Source: JAVJSD01 sp040219575 (GTDB lineage Bacteria; Planctomycetota; Planctomycetia; Pirellulales; Pirellulaceae). From it: DNA of 64,000 bases. The DNA lies in the NCBI GenBank assembly GCA_040219575.1, contig JAVJSD010000131.1:31890-95889 (forward strand), in the 5' to 3' direction. A program made the translations under genes and the position numbers. Positions 1-8,945 of the stretch are shown one piece after another (position 1 is the stretch's first letter; each line of letters opens with the position of its first letter). The notes beneath the pieces were generated by a model that did no database searches, was not told the DNA's origin, and was given only the letters and a program-made list of their open reading frames with translations.

Positions 1-846
<846 letters not shown>

Positions 847-887
847 ACCTGCTGCTCCCGTCAGCCGGCGGCGACAGCGACTTCGCC

Positions 888-2015
888 CTATTTGCCTTCT
901 TCCGCGGCCGCGCTTCGGGCTTTGGCCTTGGCCCGGATGGCCGCCCGCGCCGCATCAAGCCGCGCGGGCCATGCAAACCGCGGCGCCGCGGTCGGGTCGT
1001 AGCCCTTCAAGTGCCCCTGGAGACGCGTGGCCGGTTTGGTGTATTTCAGCTCGGTGTCGCCGAACACTTCCTGACACAGCGAGGCGAGCGCGGGATCGTA
1101 TTCGACGAGCTCTCGTCGCGTGTTGACGTGATTGTGGTCGTGATCGTTCTCGCGATTGTCGTCGAACCAGGACTGCACCCCCTCGGCGAAATACTCGTGA
1201 TGGTTCACCGACGCGTATTTGCCTTTCCATAAACCGGCCGCCATCGCTCGGTCGTAGGCCGCCTTCAGCCGCCGATCAAAGGTTGGATCGACGTTCACCA
1301 GGCCGCGCAAATGGAGGTTGTGCGCGAACTCGTGGATCAAGATGCATTCCTTGGCATACGGATCGCCGGCGTAGGCGAGCAGGTTCTCCTCGGCGCAGGA
1401 GCAGTAGGGGTCGGTTTCGCTTCCGCCCAGGCCTCGGGCGCGCGCATCCCAGTACTCCTTGGGCCGCAAGCGGGTGAATTCCGGCAAGTCGGTGGTGAAT
1501 TCGTTGTGGGCCATGATGCACAGTCGGGCGCCGCTCTTGATCATGGCCTCGCGCACGTCGGGCCGCTTGGCGAGCATCATGTTGACAAGGTAGGCGGCTT
1601 CCTTGAGCGCGTAGGGATTCACCCGGGCCGAGGCGACGATGGGAAACCCGTCGGCGTCGATGGATTGCGTGTAAAACGCCGGAACACCGTCGCGGCCTTT
1701 GGAATCGAAGCGAAACCCCTGCACGGACGCCTCGCAGGTCACCGTGGCTTCCGTTTTGTCGTCGCGTCCCACGATGGCGAAACGGTGGCCCAGGGTCGTC
1801 GCAATGATCGTGTCTTTTCCCGGAGCGACGCTGCCGTTGGGAATCCGCTCGGCGTCCGACTTGAGCCAGAAAATGTCGATCGGCTGAGTGTCGCCGTTGA
1901 TGATTTGAAGTTGCGGACGCCGATCGGCCGGCGGTTCGGCCGACCATCCGGTCGCCGCCCCCAGCACGCCCGCCAACAAAGCGATGCGGCCAATGAGTGA
2001 AACGGAAATGTTCAT
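888..2015 (-). CDS. Secreted putative zinc metallopeptidase (HEFAH motif)
   Basis: A 375-residue protein. The start at 2015 is chosen because it gives MNISVSLIGRIALLAG followed by an Ala-rich region ending WSA, a typical Sec signal peptide; an in-frame start 66 bases upstream would bury it. After a beta-rich N-terminal part the protein has ILIHEFAHNLH, an HExxH zinc site, and about 45 residues later HEYFAEGVQSW, whose Glu could be the third ligand, as in gluzincins and M34-like peptidases. The tail after VFGD is Lys/Arg/Ala-rich. Substrate unknown. It is convergent with the lactonase gene. The family assignment rests only on the motif pair and spacing, so peptidase activity is an inference. 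Confidence 0.7.
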   Translation of the reverse strand: MNISVSLIGRIALLAGVLGAATGWSAEPPADRRPQLQIINGDTQPIDIFWLKSDAERIPNGSVAPGKDTIIATTLGHRFAIVGRDDKTEATVTCEASVQGFRFDSKGRDGVPAFYTQSIDADGFPIVASARVNPYALKEAAYLVNMMLAKRPDVREAMIKSGARLCIMAHNEFTTDLPEFTRLRPKEYWDARARGLGGSETDPYCSCAEENLLAYAGDPYAKECILIHEFAHNLHLRGLVNVDPTFDRRLKAAYDRAMAAGLWKGKYASVNHHEYFAEGVQSWFDDNRENDHDHNHVNTRRELVEYDPALASLCQEVFGDTELKYTKPATRLQGHLKGYDPTAAPRFAWPARLDAARAAIRAKAKARSAAAEEGK

Positions 2016-2028
2016 GGCTGAAGGGGAA

Positions 2029-2214
2029 TCACGATGTGTGCGTTGCCTGTTTGTTTGGCCGATCGGGGAACAGCCAATCAATGAGCGATTCCGCCGTGAT
2101 GAAGAAGTCGATGGCGGGAAATGGAGAGCGCGGCTTTGCGACTATCCTCTCCAGATCGAACCGGAGTTTCTCCAGCAGTTGCTCCGCAGTGAGAACGCCA
2201 AAAATCCCCTTCAT
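2029..2214 (-). CDS. Small conserved hypothetical protein (phage-like)
   Basis: A 61-residue protein. The start at 2214 is preferred over an in-frame ATG 18 bases upstream because GGAGG lies 5 bases before it. The sequence runs MKGIFGVLTAEQLLEKLR, then an Arg/Pro region, then FFITAESLIDWLFPD. This pattern (LTAxxLxxKL ... DFFxTAExxxDW) resembles a small family of unknown function found in many bacteria and prophages; that is from memory. It is cytoplasmic, with no signal or membrane segment. It follows another small gene (2249-2461) on the same strand with a 34-base gap, so the two are probably co-transcribed. Confidence 0.55.
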   Translation of the reverse strand: MKGIFGVLTAEQLLEKLRFDLERIVAKPRSPFPAIDFFITAESLIDWLFPDRPNKQATHTS

Positions 2215-2248
2215 GCCTGCCTCCTGCTGCACTGCCTGCCCCGTCGGC

Positions 2249-2461
2249 CTAAGCGTTTAGCATTGCGTCTGCGAGGTCAAATGCCTTCTTTGCAATTTCC
2301 TCGTCCGACACTGTCAGCTTCCTGCCGTTGCTTTCGCGTCCGCAAGCCTGGACGAGTGCTTGCATCGCCATTGTCGCGTACCATTCCCGAACGCTGAGAC
2401 CTATACCGCTTGCCGTTTTATGTTCAAACGGAAACGCAAAGTCGGAAGCTGGCTTTGGCAT
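2249..2461 (-). CDS. Small phage-like hypothetical protein
   Basis: A 70-residue protein with a good ribosome-binding site (GGGGG five bases before the ATG at 2461). The body contains GLSVREWYATMAMQAL and ends in KKAFDLADAMLNA. Short proteins with 'LSxREYxAxxAMQGL ... AxxxADAML' are common in phages and prophages as uncharacterised accessory genes, so a mobile origin is likely but not shown. No catalytic or DNA-binding motif is visible. It stands between tRNA-Lys and a second small gene on the same strand. Confidence 0.55.
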   Translation of the reverse strand: MPKPASDFAFPFEHKTASGIGLSVREWYATMAMQALVQACGRESNGRKLTVSDEEIAKKAFDLADAMLNA

Positions 2462-2528
2462 CTCGGCCCCCTTTTGCTTGCGATGGGTTTTTGCTGTGTT
2501 GCCCCCGGCGGAATCGCCGTAAGTCGAG

Positions 2529-2601
<73 letters not shown>

Positions 2602-2784
2602 GTCGGTTTGGAGGACTCCCTGTTGGGGAGGTTCCGCCAAAACGAAACCGACAAGTTTAACGACTTGCCGGCAAATGGGAAGACGCCTTGAAGGGTGGAA
2701 AAGGTTCGCGATTTCAGGGGTTATCGAGCGGAGGATTGCGCCGCGCGGTGGTCGAGCGGTGGGCCAGGCGGGGGCTCGAGGGGA

Positions 2785-2807
2785 ACGACGGACTGGACGT
2801 CCGTCGT
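2785..2807. repeat. Short palindrome (CGACGGAC family)
   Basis: CGACGGAC, five bases, then GTCCGTCG forms an 8-bp perfect stem just downstream of the aminotransferase gene. Related copies occur at 19250-19274 (degraded) and 56041-56062 (10-bp arms), so it is a small dispersed family. It may act as a transcript-end hairpin; there is no T-run. Confidence 0.6.
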
Positions 2808-2850
2808 ACTTGCCGGTGCGTTGGGGGCTCGGTCGGGTTGGAAAGTTGAC

Positions 2851-4233
2851 CTAGGGGAGTTCGGCGAGGGTTTCGCTGATGGAGCGGTCGAGCACGGCGA
2901 GCATTTCGTCGATGTGCTCGGCGGTGGAGATCAGCGGAGGACCGAGGGCGAGCCAGTGCGGGTCGAAGCGCGTGAGCAAGCCGTGGTCGAGCGCGCGGCG
3001 TCCGACGCGCGTGCCGAAGGCGATCCGCGGATCGAATTGTCTGCGCGTGGCGCGGTCCTCGACGAACTCCATCGCCTGGAAGAGTCCCTTGCCGCGGAGG
3101 TCGCCGATGACGGGATGCTTCTCGGCTAACTGCTCGAGTCCCCTGCGCAGTCGCTCGCCTTGGCGGCGGACGTTGGCCAGCACGTCGTTTTCCAGAATCT
3201 CGCGGAGCACGGCGATGGCGGCGGCGCAGGAGACGGGGTTGCCTTCGAACGTGTGCCCTTCCACGAATCCGGGATTCTCGCCGGCCGGCCCCCAGAAGGC
3301 GTCGGCCAGTTCGCGGCGGCAAATCATCGCCGAGACCGGCGCCAGCCCGCCGCCCAATCCCTTGGCGATGCACAGCACGTCGGGCGTGACGCCGAACGTC
3401 TCGGCCGCGAACAGGTTGCCGGTGCGGCCCACGCCGGTGATGATCTCGTCGAACATCAGCAGCACGTTGTTCTTGGTGCAGATCTCGCGCAGCAGCGGCA
3501 GGTACTCCGACGGCGGATCGATCACGCCGCCGGTGTGGCCGATCGGCTCGACGAGCACCGCCGCCACGGTGGCCGGATCCTCCATGTCGATCACGTCGCC
3601 CACGATCGTGGCGCAGGTGATGCCGCACTCGTCGTACTGCTTGCCGAAGGGGCAGCGGTAGCAGGTGGGCGGAAAGACGTGCAGGAAGCCGGGGGCCAGC
3701 GGCTCGTTGACCGTCTTGCGCGACTTGAGGCCCGAGGCGGAGAGCGACCCGAGCGTGGAACCGTGCCACGATTGGTAGCGGCTGATGATTTTGTACTTGC
3801 CGGGATTGCCGGTGAGTTTGTGGTACTGCCGCGCGAGTTTGATGGCGGCCTCGGTCACCTCGCTGCCGCCGCATTGCAGCTTGACCGCCGAAAGGTCGCC
3901 GGGGGCGAGTTCGGCCAGCAAGTTGGCCAATTGCACGGCCAGTGGATTGGTGCCGTGCATGGGGGGAGAAAAGGCCATCTTTTCGAGCTGCGTCTTGACG
4001 GCTTCCAGTACGCGGCGGTTGCCATGGCCGACCGACACCACGTAAATGCCGCTGAGCGCGTCGAGATAACGCTTGCCATCGGAATCCCAGTAGTGAACGC
4101 CGTCGGCGCGAGCCATGATGAACGGCTGTTTCGACCACTCGGCCATCTGGTCGCGGACGAAGATCTGCCGCAGGAAACGCTCTTCGCTGGCTTGGGCTTC
4201 GCTGATCAACTCGGGGAAGGATTCGGCGGGCAT
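2851..4233 (-). CDS. Class III pyridoxal-phosphate aminotransferase
   Basis: A 460-residue fold-type I aminotransferase of the omega-aminotransferase/acetylornithine group. The start at 4233 lies 4 bases after the sigma-factor stop; an upstream in-frame start would overlap that gene. Visible: substrate and phosphate loop CGGSE (121-125), SWHGST, cofactor Asp262 in FDEIITGVGRTG, Schiff-base Lys291 in IAKGLGGGLAPV, and HTFEGNP near the C-terminus. A Cys cluster CYRCPFG...C...C (191, 194, 203, 207) is typical of one subgroup of these enzymes. The amino donor cannot be decided from sequence. Co-transcription with the sigma factor is likely from the spacing. Confidence 0.9.
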   Translation of the reverse strand: MPAESFPELISEAQASEERFLRQIFVRDQMAEWSKQPFIMARADGVHYWDSDGKRYLDALSGIYVVSVGHGNRRVLEAVKTQLEKMAFSPPMHGTNPLAVQLANLLAELAPGDLSAVKLQCGGSEVTEAAIKLARQYHKLTGNPGKYKIISRYQSWHGSTLGSLSASGLKSRKTVNEPLAPGFLHVFPPTCYRCPFGKQYDECGITCATIVGDVIDMEDPATVAAVLVEPIGHTGGVIDPPSEYLPLLREICTKNNVLLMFDEIITGVGRTGNLFAAETFGVTPDVLCIAKGLGGGLAPVSAMICRRELADAFWGPAGENPGFVEGHTFEGNPVSCAAAIAVLREILENDVLANVRRQGERLRRGLEQLAEKHPVIGDLRGKGLFQAMEFVEDRATRRQFDPRIAFGTRVGRRALDHGLLTRFDPHWLALGPPLISTAEHIDEMLAVLDRSISETLAELP

Positions 4234-4237
4234 GCAT

Positions 4238-5104
4238 TCACTCGGAGGGAGAGGGGGATTCGGTGGGAAACTTGTCCTTCCAATCGGACGGAAGGATGTC
4301 GCGGACATGTTCGCGGAGGCCCAGGGCGATCAGTTCCTCCTCGACGGCGTCGGCGGTGGGGCGATCGAGGCCGTCGGCGACTTCCGTCACCAGCAGTTCG
4401 GCGAAGCGACGGCGGGCGCGGCGAAGTTTCTGGCGGACGGCGTCGGCCCGCACGGCGGCGCCGGCATGCTCCGCGAGCCGGCGGGCGAGTTGCTCGGAGG
4501 AATCGTCGGGATGCTCGCTACGGAGCTTGAGCAGGGTGTAGTCGAGGCTCCCCTTGGTTTGTTGTTGATGCTGCTGGAGCGCGGACCAGGTCAATTCCAG
4601 AGTCGACTTGCGCCACGAGGCGATCCAGGCCTGGTCGAGTTCTGGCTCTTGGCTTTCTTGCGGGGGCGCGTCGAGCTGTTCGACGTCGAGCGGCGCGCCG
4701 CGGCGGAGGCCTTCGCGGCGCCAGCGATTGCGGACCATGTTCCGCACGGCCGTCTTGAGCAGGTCGCGAAAGCGTCCCCGCCGCGGATCGGCCCCACTGA
4801 AGTCGCCCTGCAGCATGCGGACGACGGCGTCCTGGGCGACTTCATCGGCCGCGGCCTCGTCGCGAATGATGCCCTGCACGTAGCGGCGGATAGCGGTCGA
4901 GTAACGCAGCACCAACTCGCGCCGCGCGTGGCCGGCCGTCGTCTGAGCATCGTCGCCAGCGCGTTGCACCAGGCTCCACCGGGTGGCGATTCGATCGAGT
5001 CGGTCGTCGTTCGCCGACGGCGAAGACTGCGCCGGCGAAGACGGCGCCGGTGAAGACGGCGCCCGCGGAGACGGCGACTCTTCCGGTTGGGGCGATTCGA
5101 CCAT
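4238..5104 (-). CDS. ECF-type RNA polymerase sigma factor, planctomycete subgroup
   Basis: A 288-residue protein; the start at 5104 is preceded by GGAGG with 6-base spacing. An N-terminal Ser/Pro-rich, low-complexity tail of about 35 residues comes first. Region 2 follows: TRWSLVQRA, then RELVLRYSTAIRRYVQG, DEVAQDAVVRML and RGRFRDLLKTAVRNMVRNRWRR (core binding and -10 recognition). A region-4-like helix pair appears around VRADAVRQKLRRARRRFAELL. This layout matches the planctomycete ECF groups that often work with Ser/Thr kinases instead of anti-sigma factors (recollection). Here the downstream partner is an aminotransferase; no anti-sigma gene is adjacent. The tail after LLVTEVADGL is longer than in ordinary ECF factors. 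Confidence 0.85.
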   Translation of the reverse strand: MVESPQPEESPSPRAPSSPAPSSPAQSSPSANDDRLDRIATRWSLVQRAGDDAQTTAGHARRELVLRYSTAIRRYVQGIIRDEAAADEVAQDAVVRMLQGDFSGADPRRGRFRDLLKTAVRNMVRNRWRREGLRRGAPLDVEQLDAPPQESQEPELDQAWIASWRKSTLELTWSALQQHQQQTKGSLDYTLLKLRSEHPDDSSEQLARRLAEHAGAAVRADAVRQKLRRARRRFAELLVTEVADGLDRPTADAVEEELIALGLREHVRDILPSDWKDKFPTESPSPSE

Positions 5105-5462
5105 GCCTGGCCTCCAGGGGGACAACGTGTTCTGTCATCAGGTTACGACGGACTCTCGGGGCCGTCGAGTGTAGAAACCCACGGAGGCGGACGCCGGTCG
5201 AACTTGGGCCGTAAGTAGCAAACGCCGCCGTCTGGAGTTGAACCGCGCCGCAGGGGCTTGGTATTCTTGAGAACCGCCGGCCGCGACCAGAACGCCTCTT
5301 CAGATTGAACGAGTCACCCCCATCGCTTTCGCGTCGAACCACGCCTGGGTTGCGCCGCACACGCGCACGTTGATCCGACTTTGGGCGGCGTACACCACGT
5401 TCCAATTCGGCGCCCGGAAAATGTTCGGGGCGGGCGAGAGGGATCGTCCGGGGATCGAAAGT
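5105..5462. other. Divergent intergenic region
   Basis: About 358 bases between the sigma-factor gene (minus) and a zinc-ribbon membrane protein gene (plus), so it must hold two outward promoters. I see no confident -10/-35 pair, tRNA or strong hairpin. Confidence 0.4.
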
Positions 5463-6074
5463 ATGCCGATCGAGTTTCGATGCACAAACTGCGAACGTGT
5501 GGTTAGCGCGCCGGAGGCGACGGCAGGGCAATCGGGCCGATGCCCTCACTGCAGCGGCCTGGTGATGATCCCGAGCGACTCGATCGAACGCCCCGCCGGC
5601 ATTCCGCCTGGCCCCGTAGGTGGAGTCGGTGCGCCGCTCCCGCCGGGTCCCCTTCCCGCCACGACCCCGCCTCGCCCCGTTGAGGTTTTGCCTCCGCCAT
5701 CGGCCGGTTATGGTTACGATGGATACGGCGGTGCGCACCGGCGCGCCCATCGGGGGCCGATGGTGCTCACGTTCGGCATTTGTTCGTCGATCTGCGGCCT
5801 GATGGCCGGCAGCGGCTGCCTATGTTGTCTGCTGGCGCCCGTGAGTTTCGCCAGTTCCCTTCCCGCCGTCGGTTTCGGAATTCCCGCCGTGGCGATCGGC
5901 TACATCGACCTGCGGGCGATGAAGGAAGGATTGATGGACGAAACCGGTCGCCAGATGACGATGACGGGCGCGGTGCTGGGCGGGGTGGGACTGATTGCGA
6001 TCCTGCTCGGCGTCTTGATGAGGGTGCTGTGGATCGTCGCTGCTTCACTTTCCAGCGCCGCGAAGGGCGTCTAA
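5463..6074 (+). CDS. Zinc-ribbon membrane protein with C-terminal DUF4190-like helices
   Basis: A 203-residue protein; the start at 5463 gives MPIEFRCTNCERVVSAPE, the family N-terminus. Two CxxC pairs (CTNC, CPHC) in the first 40 residues form a small rubredoxin-like zinc ribbon. A Pro/Gly-rich linker with a GYGYDGYGG stretch follows. The C-terminal half has two hydrophobic spans separated by the polar segment DLRAMKEGLMDETGRQM, the DUF4190-like hairpin pattern. The topology would place the ribbon and linker on one side of the membrane. Function unknown. The next gene (6099) encodes a paralogue of the same design 24 bases downstream, so they are an operon. Confidence 0.75.
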   Translation: MPIEFRCTNCERVVSAPEATAGQSGRCPHCSGLVMIPSDSIERPAGIPPGPVGGVGAPLPPGPLPATTPPRPVEVLPPPSAGYGYDGYGGAHRRAHRGPMVLTFGICSSICGLMAGSGCLCCLLAPVSFASSLPAVGFGIPAVAIGYIDLRAMKEGLMDETGRQMTMTGAVLGGVGLIAILLGVLMRVLWIVAASLSSAAKGV

Positions 6075-6098
6075 ACGCGTCTAAACGAGATACAACCG

Positions 6099-6944
6099 AT
6101 GACCATCCAGTTCAATTGCACCAGTTGCGGCAAGAAGATGCGGACCGACGACGTCCACGCGGGCAAGAAAGGAAAATGCCCCAAGTGCGGCGCCACGGTC
6201 GATATTCCCTTGCCCGGTCTGCCGACGGAACCAAAGCAGGAATCCCCTCCGCCCAAGCCCGCGACTCCCTCGGTGCCGATGGGCCTGACGCCGATCGACT
6301 CGCCCTCGCCCACGAGTCCGGCGCCCCCCAGTCCAGCGCCGAAGCCCGAGGCGCAGGGCCCCCCGTCGGACTTGTTCGGGGCCGCGGCGGGCTCGACTGT
6401 GTCATGGGACGCGAATCAGGATTTTCTCAGCGAGTTGGCCGGGCCGTCCCCCACGGCGGGCGCCTCGGGCGGACTCGTGCCGTTGCCGGACGACCAACAA
6501 CCGGCCGCGACAAATCCCGGCGCCTACGCGGCGCAACCCGCACCGGCTTACTCCCCGCCCGCCTACTCGGCGCCCAGCTATTCGGCGCCGCCGGCGTCGC
6601 CCAATCCGTACGCCGCTTACGGTCCAGCGTATGGCGCCGCGCCGCGGCAGAGCCAGACCGACGTGGCGGGAATCATCGGACTGATTCTGGGAATCATGGC
6701 GACATTGTGCATGTTGGCGGGCTGCGTTTTGATGTGCGCGACGGTGCCCGCCATGATCATCACCGTTCCGATCAGTTCGATCGCTTCGATCATCGGATTG
6801 GTGCTCGGCTTCTACGCCAAGGACGCGTTGCGGACGGCTTCGCTGATCCTGAACGGCGTGACGCTCGGCGCCAACGCCGTCCTGTTGGCGGTCGGCCTGG
6901 CGCTGCTGATCCTGGGGATCGGCATCCTGGCGGCGAACCAATAG
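6099..6944 (+). CDS. Zinc-ribbon, Pro-rich membrane protein (paralogue of the preceding gene)
   Basis: A 281-residue protein. The N-terminal zinc ribbon (FNCTSCGKKM ... GKCPKCGATVDIP) is followed by about 150 residues rich in Pro/Ser/Ala/Tyr with repeated YS(A/P)P units, then two long hydrophobic segments around 185-225 and 240-278 separated by GFYAKDALRTASL, the DUF4190-like arrangement. No enzymatic motif is visible. It is the same architecture as 5463-6074, with a much longer linker, and is probably in the same transcript. Planctomycetes carry many such ribbon-linker-helix proteins; their role is not established. Confidence 0.75.
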   Translation: MTIQFNCTSCGKKMRTDDVHAGKKGKCPKCGATVDIPLPGLPTEPKQESPPPKPATPSVPMGLTPIDSPSPTSPAPPSPAPKPEAQGPPSDLFGAAAGSTVSWDANQDFLSELAGPSPTAGASGGLVPLPDDQQPAATNPGAYAAQPAPAYSPPAYSAPSYSAPPASPNPYAAYGPAYGAAPRQSQTDVAGIIGLILGIMATLCMLAGCVLMCATVPAMIITVPISSIASIIGLVLGFYAKDALRTASLILNGVTLGANAVLLAVGLALLILGIGILAANQ

Positions 6945-6999
6945 CATCGCCTTCGGCAGCATTCGAAACACTCGTGCTGCGCTATCGGTAGGAACTCGC

Positions 7000-7072
7000 G
7001 TAGCGGAAGTCGTGAGACGTCGTGAGACTTCCGACAGCGTTGAAAAAGAGAAACTCTCACGAGTTCCGCTAC
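7000..7072. repeat. REP-like palindromic element
   Basis: The element begins GTAGCGGAAGTCGTGAGAC and ends GAGTTCCGCTAC, with TCTCACGAG opposite CGTGAGA. An internal CGTGAGAC unit is duplicated on the left arm. It lies between two convergent genes, where it could end transcription from both sides. Confidence 0.8.
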
Positions 7073-7092
7073 AAGACGGCTAGCCGGCGCGA

Positions 7093-8733
7093 TTAGCCGA
7101 AGGGACTGTCGGACGCCGCGGCGCCGCCCGTGCCGAACGGATCGTCTGAAGCGGGTGGCGTGCTGCCGCCTCCGCCGGTTCCAAACGGGTCGTCGGATGC
7201 CGGGGGCGAAGAGCCGCCCGTGCCGAAGGGGTCGCTCGAAGTGGAAGGCGTCGTGGTGGTGGAGCCGCCGGTTCCGAAGGGATCGTCCGAGGCGGCGGGA
7301 GTCGTACCCAGTCCGCCCGCGTCATCGCCGTCCGGACCCACCTTGACCTGTTTGGTCTCTGTCGATTCCTGGCCGGGGCCGGAGTACACCAACGGCCGCG
7401 CCAGTTGCGGCTCGTGCAGGCATTGCAGCAAGCCCGACTTGGTTCCCACGTAGATGCGGTCGGTGGCGTGATTGGTGATCAGGAAGTCGAGTTGCTCGGT
7501 GGGGAGCGAAGCGATGCGTCCGCCGTTCTTGGCGTCGATGACGAGCAACCGGCCGATCTGATCGGTGCAGTAGACGCGATCCTTGCTGCCGGCCAGGAAC
7601 TTTTTGACGCGGGGCGTCCACCACTGCTCCAGTCCCGTCTCGGCGTCCACGCAGAACAGTCCCCCCTTGTCGGTCACGACGAACACGGAGTCGCCCACGA
7701 CATGGGGAGACGAGGCGATGGGCGAACCGGTGGAGAACCGCCAAATGATGGCCCCCGAGGTTTCATCGACGTTGTACACGTAGCCGTCGATCGAGGCCAT
7801 CATCAACGAGCGTCCTTTGGCGTCGTAGGTGATCGGCGCCACGACCGTGTCGTCGGCCTCGGTGCGATACAGCATGCCTTCCTTGTTGGCGTTGACGACG
7901 TACATGAAGCCGCGGTCGGTCACCCAGGCGCAGACGGAAGGGGTCACGGTTGGTTGCAGGTAGCAGTCGCCGATGGAAACCAGCGTGATCGGTGCGCGAA
8001 ATTTGCGTTCGAGTTCCTCGTCTTCTTCGTCGGTCGTGAGCTTGAAGGCCTCGACCTTGCCGTTCATCAGCGGGACAAAGACCATCTCATCGCTAACGGC
8101 GGGACCGGCGCCCGGCGCGCCGCTCAGTCGACGCTCCCAGGCCAGCACTCCCGTGCCGCGTTCGACGACGTACAGCGTCGAACCGTTGACCACGGCCACG
8201 TAGTCTTCGTTGACGCCGGGTTCGAGCGTGGGGTAGTCGGTGCTGCCGATGATGTTCGACCAGCGGGTGCGTCCTGTTTCGCCGTCGATGGCGTGCACCA
8301 CTCCCCGGTTGGTGGAGGCGTACAGCGAGATCTCGGGAACGACGGACGTGATCAGTTTCGGCTCGAGCCCCTCGGCGGTCAGTTCCTCGATCTTGGCGTT
8401 GGCCGCCTTGAGGGCCTCCTCGGCGCCCCTCGGCTGCCCGAACGGGTCGCGTTCCAATTCACTGAACTCCAGCTTGCCGGTCTCCCACACGACCTCGTAG
8501 ATCGTGAACGCCTTGGCGTGCGACACGTAGGGAGTGACAAAGCTGAGTTCGCCCCGTCCGCTGTCGACGTTGATCTGCGTGAACCACGACCGCTCGAGCC
8601 CGATCCGCCGGGCGTCGATCGACGACACCAAGCCTCGGCTTTGGGCCAGCAAGGCGCCGCCCGAAAACAGCGTGGCCGCGGCGAAAACCAGGGTCGCCCA
8701 GCGGGCGCGATGGAACAGAAGGTGGTGCCGCAT
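7093..8733 (-). CDS. Secreted PQQ-type beta-propeller protein with C-terminal DPFG repeats
   Basis: A 546-residue protein. The start at 8733 gives a signal peptide (MRHHLLFHRARW, then a hydrophobic stretch ending GGALLAQS). The body is a beta-propeller of PQQ/WD-like blades, visible as repeated VVHAIDGETGRTRW, LYVVERGTGVLAWE, YVYNVDETSGAIIWR and LFCVDAETGLEQWW strands. No catalytic or cofactor residue is evident, so a structural or binding role is likely. The last 65 residues are low-complexity with five SD(D/S)PFG units separated by Gly/Ser/Thr/Pro. The adjacent divergent gene (8946) encodes a huge helical protein. Upstream in-frame starts would run into a Pro/Arg-rich stretch and are rejected. 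Confidence 0.82.
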   Translation of the reverse strand: MRHHLLFHRARWATLVFAAATLFSGGALLAQSRGLVSSIDARRIGLERSWFTQINVDSGRGELSFVTPYVSHAKAFTIYEVVWETGKLEFSELERDPFGQPRGAEEALKAANAKIEELTAEGLEPKLITSVVPEISLYASTNRGVVHAIDGETGRTRWSNIIGSTDYPTLEPGVNEDYVAVVNGSTLYVVERGTGVLAWERRLSGAPGAGPAVSDEMVFVPLMNGKVEAFKLTTDEEDEELERKFRAPITLVSIGDCYLQPTVTPSVCAWVTDRGFMYVVNANKEGMLYRTEADDTVVAPITYDAKGRSLMMASIDGYVYNVDETSGAIIWRFSTGSPIASSPHVVGDSVFVVTDKGGLFCVDAETGLEQWWTPRVKKFLAGSKDRVYCTDQIGRLLVIDAKNGGRIASLPTEQLDFLITNHATDRIYVGTKSGLLQCLHEPQLARPLVYSGPGQESTETKQVKVGPDGDDAGGLGTTPAASDDPFGTGGSTTTTPSTSSDPFGTGGSSPPASDDPFGTGGGGSTPPASDDPFGTGGAAASDSPFG

Positions 8734-8945
8734 CACGGATTCCTCGACAGCATTGCGAACGTTGCGCCCCGGCCACCTTCTATGATAGTAAAACGCGGCG
8801 GCGATGCCACGCGAATTGTCCCCTGGCGGGGGCGGGGGGCGAGGCGGCGGCGACCGCTGGACCAAATTGGCTTGCGCTCCTAGGATGGGCGTTTACACCC
8901 GTCCGCGCATCGGACGTAAGATGGCGGGCCCCTAGGAGTTTGACG

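Noticed and set aside
2505..2519. Hairpin CGGCG-GAAT-CGCCG downstream of the tRNA as terminator
   Set aside because: No T-tract follows on the minus strand, so an intrinsic terminator is not supported.
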